64,000 bases of DNA, from assembly GCA_902496115.1 (NCBI GenBank), contig CABUZK010000007.1:3653-67652 (forward strand), in the 5' to 3' direction. The notes under the pieces are model-generated. The model was not told the DNA's origin. It did no database searches and saw only the letters and a program-made list of their open reading frames with translations. This document shows positions 16,276 through 25,700 of the stretch, piece after piece. Source of the DNA: an uncultured Collinsella sp. GTDB lineage: Bacteria; Actinomycetota; Coriobacteriia; Coriobacteriales; Coriobacteriaceae. Position 1 is the stretch's first letter; the number at the start of each line of letters is the position of its first letter. The position numbers and the translations under genes were made by a program.

Positions 16276-17367
16276 ATGGATTCTCTCAACGATTTGAACG
16301 AGCGCGTCGACGCCTTTGTCGGCACCAGCTCCTTCGAGACGCCTGCCGCGACTAACGACCAAGCCCCCATCGATGTTCCCGCCGAGGTTCACGAGGACAT
16401 CGTCGCCTCGGTCGACTTCTCCGAGGTTGAGCTTGCAGACGAATTTACCGAGCCCCAGGTGGCCGTAACTCCCAACGGCCTTTTGCCCATGGAGCCGCTG
16501 CCCATCGACGGGCGCCTGCGCAAGGCGGCCCTCCGCATGCCCGATGAGATCGAAGAGGCCAGCGGCTTTACGCTCTTTGGCCGCCGCATCAAATCGCTCA
16601 TCTACACCACCGACGTGGCGGTCATCCGCAATTCCAATGCCGATGCCGTGTTTGCCGTCTACCCCTTCACGCCGCAGCCCGCCATTACGCAGGCGCTGCT
16701 GACTGTTGCCGAGTGCCCGGTCTTTGTGGGCGTTGGCGGCGGCACCACCACCGGCAAGCGTTCCGTGCAGATGGCAGCCGTCTCCGAGATGCAGGGCGCG
16801 GCGGGCTGCGTGGTCAATTCCCCCGCCACTGCCGAGATGGTCGAGCACATCACCAACATCGCCGACATCCCCGTCATCGCCACGGTCGTTCGCTGCGACG
16901 ACGATGCTCACGCCAAGGTGCGCGCCGGAGCCAAGATCCTCAACATCGCGGCCGGCAAGAACACGCCGCAGGTCCTGCGTGAACTGCGCGAGCACTATCC
17001 CAACCTGCCGCTCATCGCACCGGGCGGCAAGACGCCCGAGAGCATCCGTGAGACCATCGCTGCCGGCGCCAATGCCATCATCTGGACGCCGCCTTCGGCC
17101 CAGCAGTTGCAGACCGACATGATGCAGCGCTACCGCAAGATGAAGGAAGACGCCACGCCCGTCATCTCGCGCGACGATGTGCCCATTATCGACCAGGTCG
17201 CCGCCGCCGAGGTCAGCCAGGTCGAGAACATGAATCCCGATGTGCCGATCCCCGACGAAGTCATCGAACGCGTCGCTTCGATCCACGATCATATCGAGGA
17301 ACGTCGCGCCAACCGCGGACTCAAGCCCTCGCTGCACGGCTTTTTCTTCCGCGGAAAGAAACGCTAG
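16276..17367 (+). CDS. Predicted TIM-barrel protein of unknown function
   Basis: A 363-aa protein. The first 85 residues are acidic and low in structure. The rest alternates strands and helices like a phosphate-binding TIM barrel: DAVFAVYPFTPQ, VFVGVGGGTTTGKRS, CVVNSPATAEMV, DIPVIATVV, AKILNIAAGK, LPLIAPGGKT and AIIWTPP. This recalls KDPG-aldolase or ThiG-type folds, yet no catalytic set is recognised. The tail is basic (FFFRGKKR). The ribosome site before ATG 16276 is weak. A clear terminator follows. Confidence 0.7.
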   Translation: MDSLNDLNERVDAFVGTSSFETPAATNDQAPIDVPAEVHEDIVASVDFSEVELADEFTEPQVAVTPNGLLPMEPLPIDGRLRKAALRMPDEIEEASGFTLFGRRIKSLIYTTDVAVIRNSNADAVFAVYPFTPQPAITQALLTVAECPVFVGVGGGTTTGKRSVQMAAVSEMQGAAGCVVNSPATAEMVEHITNIADIPVIATVVRCDDDAHAKVRAGAKILNIAAGKNTPQVLRELREHYPNLPLIAPGGKTPESIRETIAAGANAIIWTPPSAQQLQTDMMQRYRKMKEDATPVISRDDVPIIDQVAAAEVSQVENMNPDVPIPDEVIERVASIHDHIEERRANRGLKPSLHGFFFRGKKR

Positions 17368-17377
17368 CCGCAACAGC

Positions 17378-17414
17378 AAGGCCCGTCCCGCAAACAACGG
17401 GACGGGCCTTTTTC
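17378..17414 (+). terminator. Rho-independent terminator
   Basis: AAGGCCCGTCCCG (17378-17390) pairs with CGGGACGGGCCTT (17398-17410), followed by TTT. It ends the TIM-barrel gene, 10 bp after its stop codon, and may also serve the convergent degV-like gene. Confidence 0.9.
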
Positions 17415-17475
17415 TGTTATCAAGTGTCAGGAGGGACAGGCGCAGCCGTTAAAACCGTCAGCCAGCCCACAAACG

Positions 17476-18366
17476 CTAATCCACGCGCTTGTCGCCCATA
17501 AAGAAGACGGCCACCGTGCCGGGGCCGGTATGCGAGCCAATCAGGGCACCGATGCTATTGATCTCAATCTTGCCTTTGAGCTGCGGAACCTGTTCCTCTA
17601 TCAGTGCCGCAACGGCCTCGGCGTCCGCGCGGCACGCCGAGTGCGACATGATGCACTTGCCCGAATAGTTCGCGCCGTCCTGCACATGCGCCATCACGGT
17701 CTTGGCCATCTCGGAGATCGCGCGCTTCTTGGTGCGAATCTTCTCGCGTGGCGCCAGCTCACCTTCGCAATCGACCGTCATAAGCGGGCAAATCTTAAGC
17801 GCCGTGCCGATGATCGCGCTCGCGGCCGAAATGCGACCGCCGCGCAGGTAGCTCGACAAATCGGTCGAGAAGAACCAGTGGTGCAGGTTGAGTTTATGCT
17901 CCTCAATCCAAGCGGCCGTCTCGTCGAGCGAAGCGCCGCTATCGCGAACGTCGGCGGCACACTCCACCAGCAGGCCAAAGCCCGAAGACGCCGCCAGCGA
18001 ATCGATGACGCGCACCTTACCGCCCCGGGGATAGCGATCCGCGAGCATCTGCGCCGCAACGCAGGCCGATCCATACGTGCCCGAAATACCCGACGACAGC
18101 GCCAGGTGCAGCACGTCTTTACCCTCGGCAACAAACGGCTCCCAAAACTCCTCGTACTCGCCCACGCTCACCTGAGACGTCTTGGGCATGGCGCCCGCGG
18201 CAATCTGGGCAAAAAACTCGTCCGGCGTAATCGACTGATACAGATCGTCCGTATAGACAACATCGTCGATCTCGTAATGAAAACACACGACAGAAATATT
18301 GCGCGACGCAAAGAACTCACGGGTTCGATCGGCGGCGGATTCACAGGTCAGGACAAAATCACTCAT
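17476..18366 (-). CDS. DegV-family fatty-acid-binding protein
   Basis: A 296-aa DegV/FakB-type protein. Family marks: SDFVLTCESAAD at the N-terminus, an SSGISGTYGSA loop, VIDSLAASSGFG, FFSTDLSSYLRGGRIS, and GSHTGPGTVAVFF near the end. DegV proteins bind one fatty acid, often to hand it to a kinase (FakA), which is not in this window. ATG 18366 lies 7 nt after AAGGAG, so longer frames upstream are not used. A dyad at 18428-18466 may be a control site. Confidence 0.9.
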   Translation of the reverse strand: MSDFVLTCESAADRTREFFASRNISVVCFHYEIDDVVYTDDLYQSITPDEFFAQIAAGAMPKTSQVSVGEYEEFWEPFVAEGKDVLHLALSSGISGTYGSACVAAQMLADRYPRGGKVRVIDSLAASSGFGLLVECAADVRDSGASLDETAAWIEEHKLNLHHWFFSTDLSSYLRGGRISAASAIIGTALKICPLMTVDCEGELAPREKIRTKKRAISEMAKTVMAHVQDGANYSGKCIMSHSACRADAEAVAALIEEQVPQLKGKIEINSIGALIGSHTGPGTVAVFFMGDKRVD

Positions 18367-18684
18367 ATGAGGCTCCTTACTCATTGCTGCGTAAATTATT
18401 GCACAGCAAGCGTGAATACGGTACAAATGTCCACTATTTACCAAATTGAACCAAAGATAGTGAACATCTTTACCGTCATCATCTCTATCGATCCCGGAGG
18501 CATGCGTCTGCAAAAACGACCCTGCGTCTCCACTCAACCGCCATATCTACCTCAACTAAATCGATTTACCAAACCGTTCGGCCAACAATTCGACCTCCCA
18601 TCCCCATTCGAAACAAAAGCGGCGCATACTGATAAACGTTTGACGCTGTTTGTCAGTTTTACCAACCACATCGGAAGGTGCTTC
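18367..18684. promoter_or_regulatory. Divergent promoter region of degV-like gene and fbp
   Basis: A 318-bp gap between divergent genes. It contains an imperfect dyad, TGTCCACTAT (18428-18437) with ATAGTGAACA (18457-18466), one mismatch in ten, and an AT-rich run towards fbp that includes TTTGACG. No gene is supported in it. The dyad is a candidate operator, but no promoter is clear enough to mark. Confidence 0.4.
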
Positions 18685-20601
18685 ATGGTCGCATTCGATC
18701 GCAATCCGCAAGACTTCAAGTATCTGCGCCTGCTGTCGAGACAGTTCCCCACCGAGCAATCCGCATTCACCGAGATCATCAACCTCTCGGCCATCCTCAA
18801 CCTACCCAAGGGCACCGAGCATTTTATGAGCGATGTGCATGGCGAATACGAAGCCTTTATGCACATCCTCAACAACTGCTCGGGCGTCGTGCGCGAGCAT
18901 GTCGACGAGATCTTTGGCGACACGCTCTCCTTTGACGAAAAGGGCGAGCTGTGCACGCTCATCTACTATCCGCGCGAGAAGATCGATCTTGTCCGCAGCC
19001 GGCGCGAGGACTCGCCCACCTGGTACAAGACCATGCTCGACCAGCTCATTGTAGTTGCCCGCTCGCTTTCGAGTCGCTACACCCGCTCCAAGGTGCGTAA
19101 GGCCATCCCGCGTGATTACGCCTACATCATCGACGAGTTGCTGCACACGCATCCAGACGAGAACAACTACCGCGTGCGTTATCACGAGCGCATCATTGAG
19201 TCCATCCTGGAGACCGCCAGCGCCGACGACTTTATCGAGTCGCTCGCCTCACTCATCAAGCGGCTCGCCGTCGACCACCTGCACTTGGTGGGCGACATCT
19301 TCGACCGTGGCGGCGGTGCGGCCAAGATTATGGACCGCCTGCTCACCTATCATTCGCTCGATATTCAGTGGGGTAACCACGATCTGCTGTGGATGGGCGC
19401 CGCGGCCGGTGAGCCCGCCTGCATCGCCACGGTGCTGCGCAACAACCTGCGCTACGACAATTACGAGATCCTCGAGAACGATTACGGCATCTCGCTGCGC
19501 GAGCTTGTCGCCTTCGCCGACGCCACCTATACCGCCGGCGAGTCCATCACCCCGCTGATCAAGGCCATCAACGTGCTGCTCTTTAAACTCGAGGGCCAGA
19601 TTATCCAGCGTCACCCCGAGTTCGACATGACCGACCGCCTGCTGCTCGACAAGATCGACCACGACGCCGGCACGGTCACGCTCGCCGACGGCAGCGTGTG
19701 GCCGCTCACGACCAACGACTTCCCCACCGTCGACCCAACGGACCCTTACACACTCACGCCCCAGGAACAGCACATCATCGACAAGCTCGTGTCCGAATTT
19801 GTCACCGCCGATCACCTGCACCGCCACATCGATTTCCTCTATACCCACGGCTCCATGTATAAGGTCGCCAACGGCAACCTGCTGTTCCACGGCTGCGTGC
19901 CGCTCAACGAGGACGGCACCTTTAGCAGCATGAACTGCCTGGGCACCTGGCACGCTGGCCGCGATTATCTCGATTTTTGCGACCGCATCGCCCGCCGCGC
20001 CTGGCGCGTGGGCGACCGTGACGCCCTCGACTGGATGTGGTACCTGTGGATCGGCTTTAACTCACCCGCCAGCGGACGCCTGGTGCGTACCTTTGAGCGC
20101 GCCTATATCGCCAATAAGAGCACCTGGGTCGAGCCGATGGACCCGTACTTTACGCTTACCAAGTCGCCCTCGGTCTGCGACGACATCATGCACGAGTTCG
20201 GCGTTGCCCCCATGGCATGTTCGCCGACCGGCCACATCATCAACGGCCACACACCCGTCAAGACGACCAAGGGCGAGCAGCCTATCCGAGCCGAGGGCAA
20301 GCTGCTGGTCATCGATGGCGGCTTCTGCCGCGCCTACCATCCCAAGACGGGCATCGCCGGCTACACGCTTATCTCGAGCTCACGCGGATGCCGCCTTAAG
20401 TCGCACCGGGCCTTTACCACCGTTGCCGAGGCGCTCACCCGCAACGTGGACATCGAAAGCGAGACCAACCGCTTTGACGAGGCCGACCGCCGCCGCATGG
20501 TCAGCGATACCGACACTGGCGCCAAGATTCGCAGCCAGATCCAGGATCTGCGCCAGCTGCTCGATGCATATAGAAACGGTGCTATCGAAGAGCGCGTCTA
20601 G
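18685..20601 (+). CDS. fbp: Class III fructose-1,6-bisphosphatase
   Basis: A 638-aa enzyme of the Firmicutes-type (class III) family, the gluconeogenic step from fructose 1,6-bisphosphate to fructose 6-phosphate. It carries a calcineurin-like metal site: FMSDVHGEYEAF (about residue 50), GDIFDRGG, WGNHDLLWMG, and later INGHTPV. The length is as expected. ATG 18685 follows GGAAGG by about 7 nt; the in-frame extension upstream overlaps the degV-like gene and is spurious. Confidence 0.95.
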   Translation: MVAFDRNPQDFKYLRLLSRQFPTEQSAFTEIINLSAILNLPKGTEHFMSDVHGEYEAFMHILNNCSGVVREHVDEIFGDTLSFDEKGELCTLIYYPREKIDLVRSRREDSPTWYKTMLDQLIVVARSLSSRYTRSKVRKAIPRDYAYIIDELLHTHPDENNYRVRYHERIIESILETASADDFIESLASLIKRLAVDHLHLVGDIFDRGGGAAKIMDRLLTYHSLDIQWGNHDLLWMGAAAGEPACIATVLRNNLRYDNYEILENDYGISLRELVAFADATYTAGESITPLIKAINVLLFKLEGQIIQRHPEFDMTDRLLLDKIDHDAGTVTLADGSVWPLTTNDFPTVDPTDPYTLTPQEQHIIDKLVSEFVTADHLHRHIDFLYTHGSMYKVANGNLLFHGCVPLNEDGTFSSMNCLGTWHAGRDYLDFCDRIARRAWRVGDRDALDWMWYLWIGFNSPASGRLVRTFERAYIANKSTWVEPMDPYFTLTKSPSVCDDIMHEFGVAPMACSPTGHIINGHTPVKTTKGEQPIRAEGKLLVIDGGFCRAYHPKTGIAGYTLISSSRGCRLKSHRAFTTVAEALTRNVDIESETNRFDEADRRRMVSDTDTGAKIRSQIQDLRQLLDAYRNGAIEERV

Positions 20602-20679
20602 CTCCACCCGCGGTGATTGGCTAAACTTGCTGAGTTTGTCATCCCCGCGGCGCTCCAGCGCCACCCTAAGGCAGGTACC

Positions 20680-21075
20680 ATGCAAAAGCTCCTTGCGCAG
20701 ATCATGAAGTTTGGCGTCGTCGGCGTCGTCGCCACGGTCATCGACTTTGGCATCATGAATCTGCTCCACTATGGCCTGGGCCTTAATATCCTGATCGCCA
20801 ATACCAGCGGCTTTATCGTCTCGCTCATCTTTAACTACGTCGCGAGCATGAAGTACGTGTTTGCGCACAAGGAGGGCATGAGCCGCCGCCGCGAGTTCAT
20901 TATCTTTGTCGTGCTGTCCGTGATCGGCTTGGCTCTCAACGACGGTATCGTGCTGGCGCTCAACGCCGGCCTGGGGCTCGAGGCCAATATCGCCAAGATT
21001 TGCGCCACCGCGCTTGTTATGGTCTACAACTTTGTGACCCGAAAGATCTTCCTGGAGGGCGACGAGACCAAGTAG
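20680..21075 (+). CDS. GtrA-family membrane protein
   Basis: A 131-aa protein with four hydrophobic segments. MKFGVVGVVATVIDFGIMN at the start, the FNYVASMKYVFAHKEGMS loop and NFVTRKIFLEG at the end are typical of GtrA, which is thought to move polyprenyl-linked sugars across the membrane. The start at 20680 is chosen because the GtrA core begins there. A paralogue lies 219 bp downstream; both contain MKYVF..EGMSR. Confidence 0.85.
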   Translation: MQKLLAQIMKFGVVGVVATVIDFGIMNLLHYGLGLNILIANTSGFIVSLIFNYVASMKYVFAHKEGMSRRREFIIFVVLSVIGLALNDGIVLALNAGLGLEANIAKICATALVMVYNFVTRKIFLEGDETK

Positions 21076-21107
21076 CTCGACTTTCCCGCACAGCTACGGG
21101 GCCCACG

Positions 21108-21150
21108 GATGACGCACGTCGAGCACTGCGTTGTTCGTGGGCCTTGCTCG
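21108..21150. terminator. Possible terminator between the two GtrA genes
   Basis: GGCCCACG pairs with CGTGGGCC about 28 nt later, with a second partial stem inside. Only a weak T-rich tail follows. It lies 33 bp after the first GtrA stop. Confidence 0.4.
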
Positions 21151-21294
21151 TTTACGGGAAGATTTGCAACGTTTGCGGATTACCTCTTGAATATTTGGCG
21201 AGTTCGTATAGTTCTTGGCAAAGCCCTTACGTTTCCCTTGCAAAAGCTCTAAAGTATCCTCTGCTCGATTCGTCAACGCATTGGATGTGATTAC

Positions 21295-21702
21295 GTGCGC
21301 AAGGCACTGGCACAACCTCATACCAAGCAGTTCCTCAAGTTCGCTGTCGTGGGTCTTATCTCCTTTGGCATCGACTGGGGTATGCTCATTGCACTCGTCG
21401 AGCTGTTCCACCTCGACTTTTTGATGAGCACCACGATCTCGTTTATCACGTCCGTCATTGTCAACTACTGGCTCAGCATGAAGTACGTGTTCGACCATCG
21501 CGAGGGCATGAGCCGCAAGCGCGAGTTCACGATCTTCACCATCCTGTCGGTGATCGGTTTGGGCCTCAACGACCTGTACATGTTTGTGGGCGTCACGTTT
21601 TTGAGCATCGGCTACCAGGCCATGAAGGCCATCGCCACATTCTTGGTCACCTGGTACAACTACTTTAGCCGCCGCTTCTTCCTCGAGGGCGCGCAGTCGT
21701 AG
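21295..21702 (+). CDS. GtrA-family membrane protein, second copy
   Basis: A 135-aa paralogue of the preceding gene, with four membrane segments (FLKFAVVGLISFGIDWGM, STTISFITSVIVNYWL and others) and the shared loop MKYVFDHREGMSRKREF. GTG 21295 is the only start that keeps the whole GtrA fold; its ribosome site is weak. Tandem copies may form a heteromer or serve two sugar carriers. A strong terminator follows. Confidence 0.82.
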   Translation: MRKALAQPHTKQFLKFAVVGLISFGIDWGMLIALVELFHLDFLMSTTISFITSVIVNYWLSMKYVFDHREGMSRKREFTIFTILSVIGLGLNDLYMFVGVTFLSIGYQAMKAIATFLVTWYNYFSRRFFLEGAQS

Positions 21703-21728
21703 TTTGTTCGACATTTGCTTGAAGGTAT

Positions 21729-21764
21729 AACCGGTTGGAATTCTCGTTCCAACCGGTTTTTTTG
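21729..21764 (+). terminator. Rho-independent terminator
   Basis: AACCGGTTGGAA (21729-21740) pairs with TTCCAACCGGTT (21747-21758), then a run of T. It ends the GtrA pair. Confidence 0.92.
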
Positions 21765-21802
21765 TTTGCCGAGAGACCGGGCGACCCAGTCCTCTACGCA
21801 TG

Positions 21803-21842
21803 AAAAACGGGCGGCCCGGATGTTTGTCCGAACCGCCCGTTT
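21803..21842 (-). terminator. Rho-independent terminator of the DUF4430 operon
   Basis: AAACGGGCGG (21805-21814) pairs with CCGCCCGTTT (21833-21842). On the minus strand the stem ends in TTTTTC. It follows the stop of the small DUF4430 gene by 21 bp. Confidence 0.85.
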
Positions 21843-21862
21843 GACGTGTTATGTCGAGGCAT

Positions 21863-22732
21863 TTAGCCCGTTACGTAATACCAGACGACACTGTCGCCGT
21901 TGGATAAGACATAGTTACTGCACGCCGTCATGGGCGTTACGCCGTTAACGGAGTACATCCAGCCACTCGTGCCGCCGTGCTCCTTCTCGGCCAAACCGCC
22001 AATAGCGGCGACATACGTGCCATACGACGAGCCGTGCGCATTCACGGAAAGGCCCAGGGCGCACAGGGCATCGTAGACCGTAGCACCCTCGTTGAAGGTG
22101 AAGGTACCGCCAGAAGACACAGGATTGCCTACGGCGCTCGATGTGACCGAAACCGTCACCGTGACGTAGCCAGACTGCTGCGAGCCGTCCTGATTGCCCG
22201 CAGAGGCGCCGCCACTGTTGGATGCAGACCCACCGCCAGACACCGAGCCACCGCCCGAAGAAGAGCCGTCAGAAGAACTCGATCCACCAGCGGATTCGGA
22301 GCCCTGTCCGGCAGACGTGTTGTTGGACTTCTTGCCACCCTTGCCTTCGGACTTCTTCTCCTTCGAATCCTTTTTTGAGTCCTTCGACCCGTCCTTCGCA
22401 TTGTCCGAAGATTTGGAGTCCTTGGGCGCAGCCTTGCCCGAAGCGGTAATCGAGCCGGAAACCGACGCATCCTTGGCAACGACGCTCTCCCCTGTCACAG
22501 CCCGCGCAATCCAGTCGATGGACCATGCACCGCTGACAGAGGGGTGGACAAAACCCAACGAGACGACAATGAGTCCAATACAGGCAGCCGTCAGGGTGCC
22601 AACAAGTGCCTTGCGCCGCGGGGCGGACGCCGCCGAAGCGGCGCCCTTTTGCTTTGTATCGTCAAGCTGGATGAACGACGAGTCGGGCTGCTTGGACTCG
22701 GCGTCCTGTGGCTTATTGGACACAGCCCTCAC
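21863..22732 (-). CDS. Membrane-anchored DUF4430 protein
   Basis: A 289-aa protein. A short cytoplasmic start, one signal-anchor helix (about residues 43-63, LVGTLTAACIGLIVVSLGF), a long Lys/Ser/Gly-rich linker, then a C-terminal DUF4430 domain (about 195-289) with GATVYDALCALG, SGWMYSVNGV and DSVVWYYVTG. DUF4430 resembles the C-terminal domain of transcobalamin and intrinsic factor. The gene begins right at the stop codon of the giant gene (GTG 22732, or GTG 22723 with a better-spaced AGGTGA), so the two are translationally linked and share the cobalamin riboswitch upstream. Confidence 0.85.
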   Translation of the reverse strand: MRAVSNKPQDAESKQPDSSFIQLDDTKQKGAASAASAPRRKALVGTLTAACIGLIVVSLGFVHPSVSGAWSIDWIARAVTGESVVAKDASVSGSITASGKAAPKDSKSSDNAKDGSKDSKKDSKEKKSEGKGGKKSNNTSAGQGSESAGGSSSSDGSSSGGGSVSGGGSASNSGGASAGNQDGSQQSGYVTVTVSVTSSAVGNPVSSGGTFTFNEGATVYDALCALGLSVNAHGSSYGTYVAAIGGLAEKEHGGTSGWMYSVNGVTPMTACSNYVLSNGDSVVWYYVTG

Positions 22733-25700
22733 CTACCGACGCTTGGTAAACACGAACACGCCGATGACGGCGAGACCGATCACGCCGGCCGCTACGCCGA
22801 CAATGGCAAGCGGATTGAAGCCGGACTCCTGTGCCGGAGCCGCAGCGGGCTTCTTGGCAGTGGCCGCAGCAGACGAGCCCGTGTCGGACTTGGAGCTGGA
22901 CTTGCTGGACTTCTTATCGGACTTCTTATCCTTCTTTTTGGAATCCTTACCGTCCTTGGACTTGGTCGTGGTCGACGACACAGGCTTCTGACCCGGAGCA
23001 ACAGCGCCGCCAGCCTGCTGGCCGTTTGTGCCGTTACCGGAGCCAGAACCAGCACCGACATTACCCGAGCCGCTATTGGAGCCAGAGCCACCGTTACCGC
23101 CAGGGTTAACGGCATTCTTGGTCCACTTGGCATAGAGCGTCATATCGGCCGTCACGACGTCCTTGGCGAAGTCCCACTTCTCGCCTTCGGCGGTGTACCA
23201 GCCGAGGAACGTATATCCGTCGCGGGTTGGGGCAGCCGGCTCGGAAACCATCTTGTTCTTGGCAACATAACGCGGTGCGACGTACGAACCGCCCTGTACA
23301 TCGAACGCAACTCTCCAGGACTCGGCACCCGCTAGCTTAAAGAGGCGTCCCGAGTCATTGGCGTAGTACAGGTTGCCCTTCTCATCACAGATGATAGAAG
23401 CGGTGCAGTATTCACGATACTTTGCGTCGGGCGTGAATATCATTTGCGCCGCATCGTCGCCCAGTTTATAAGCGTAAACGCCACCGGGCAGAGCGTTGCA
23501 GGTGAAGTACACGTACGTGTCGTTACCTTGAACCGAGACGAGTGGGGTACTCTTGGACTCGCCCTTGTCTGCGCGGATGCTCTTTTTAACGCTCATAGTG
23601 CTCAGATCGATGACAGAGAGTGTTCCGTAACCCTCGATGTCCATACCGCAGACATACGCCAGGCCGTTGCTCACTGCCGGCGTAGAGGTGGAGATGGCCG
23701 CGAAGGCAACGGGCTTGCCCTCGAGGGTCAGCTTGTCCCCGCTGCGACGAATCTTGTAGAGCGTTCCGTTATCGCGGGAGACCGCGAGATACGTGCCGTC
23801 GCCGTTCTCGCCAACCTCGACGGCAATGATGCCGGAGCGAACGGGCGTGCCTACGCTTACGCTCGAGAGCTCTTTGCCGTTGGAGCCATCAATGAGGGCA
23901 ACCTTACCGGACTCGTTACCGATGATGATGTCGTCACCGGAGGCCGCAGCGCCCGCCCAGTAGTAGCCCTCGTTCTCGTTGGTCTCGGACTTCTTTTTGT
24001 CTGTTGTCCAGTCCACTTTGCCGGAAGCCAGGTCAACGCACACGAGCGCACCTTCTGAACCGTCGACAACAGTGAAGCCTGCGTAGGCCTTGCCGCCGGA
24101 GATGGTCACGGACGTGAGAGCTTGGGTATCTTTGATCCCGAGCGAAGGGGTCTTGTATCGACAGGCTATCGAGTACTGCCCATCCTTCTTGTCCAGAACA
24201 AAAATGCCGAGCGAGCCGTCCTCAAAAGGAACAACCAGATAGCCGTCTTTATAGGCGGGACGGCAGAAGTAGCCAATGTTCGCGCCAATAGAGCAGCTCG
24301 CAAGCTCCTTCTTTCCGGTTTCAGAATCTATGAGCACAATGCGGTTGCCCTTAACCGCGCAAATATTACCGTCGATAATGAGCAAGTCCGAAACGCCTTT
24401 TGCATCGCCCTTGATATCCGCGGGCTCATCCCACGCAGATTCAGCCGCACCAGACGGAGTCGGCACTTCGGCAACCGAGCCATTGACTTTGCCGCCGGCA
24501 AACGCAGGCCAGGCAGAGTCGAAGTTAGACTTAGGCGCGTTGGGGTCGGTCGTGAGGGCATCGGGGTCAGGCAGCTTGTCGCCAGCCGTATAGACCCAGG
24601 CGATAGACTTCGCGTCCTTCAGCTGGACGCTGCCCGCGCCCAAATCGGAAGGCTTGCCATCGATAAAGAGCTTCCAGTAAGCCCCAGTCGTGGAGTCCCA
24701 TGCGAGCGTTCGCTCATCAAACGGCGATGTAATTGAGTTGAGGAACCAGCCCCATGTACCCGTACCATAATCCGCAGAGATGCCACTCTGCTTGAAGGCA
24801 AGTTCAGTCGCATCAGCCACGGTCGCGGTATCAACCATGGTGTAGTCAGCTGCAGGCGCCCACGTCTGAACATTACCGCCGCTGTCAACACCGATAATCT
24901 GCAGGGAAGCCTTTGTCTGCCCAGGGATAGTACCGTCAGAGCCGTAGACCCAGGAAACTTTGTCACCGGCCTTGAGCGTGTAGTTACCGGCGCCCACATT
25001 TGCGAGCTTGCCGTTGACAAAGAACTGCCAGTAATTCCAAGTGGAAGCGTCAACCTTTTCGGTCGAGAGCTTTACGTCCTCATCAAACGGAGAGGTGAGC
25101 GAGTTGAGGTACCAGCCGTAGGAGCCCGTCCCGGTGTCGGCGCCAATGCCAGCCTGCTTGAACACCTGCTCAGAGAGCTCAGCCGCGGTCGAGCCCTCCT
25201 TCACTTGGATAGTCGTGGGCTGAGCCCAGGTCTGCTGGCTACCGTCCTTAGCCTGGCCAACAACCTCGCAGCTCACGGAGAGCTGGTCGGTGGGCGCCGG
25301 GTCGCCGTACTTGGAGTAGCACCAGACGACCGAGTCGCCGGCCTCGAGCACGTAGCCGCCCGCACCAACCGATGCGGCCGTGCCGTTGATGAAGAGCTGC
25401 CAGTACGCTCCGGTCTGCGAATCATAGCCAAGCGTTCGGCCCGCGTCGACAGGCGAGGTGATGGAATTGAGGTACCAGCCCCAGGTTCCCATGCCGTAAT
25501 CGGCGGTGAGGCCGTGCTTCTTGAAGAGCGCCTCAGAGAGGTCGGCGGCGGTAGACCCCGTTTTTAACGTGTACGGCTCGGCGGCGGTCCAGGTCTGCTG
25601 GTTGCCATCGGCATCGATGCCGATAACCGAGCATGTTGCTGTAACCTCAGGAGCGACCTGACCACTCGTTCCAAGCACGGTCACTGTCGCAGAGACGTCC

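Noticed and set aside
17530..18684. N-terminal extension of fbp by 385 codons
   Set aside because: It runs through the degV-like gene on the other strand and its product has no domain; fbp starts at 18685 with a good ribosome site.
18685..20601. A metallophosphoesterase other than FBPase
   Set aside because: The length (638 aa) and the separate motifs match class III FBPase over the whole protein.
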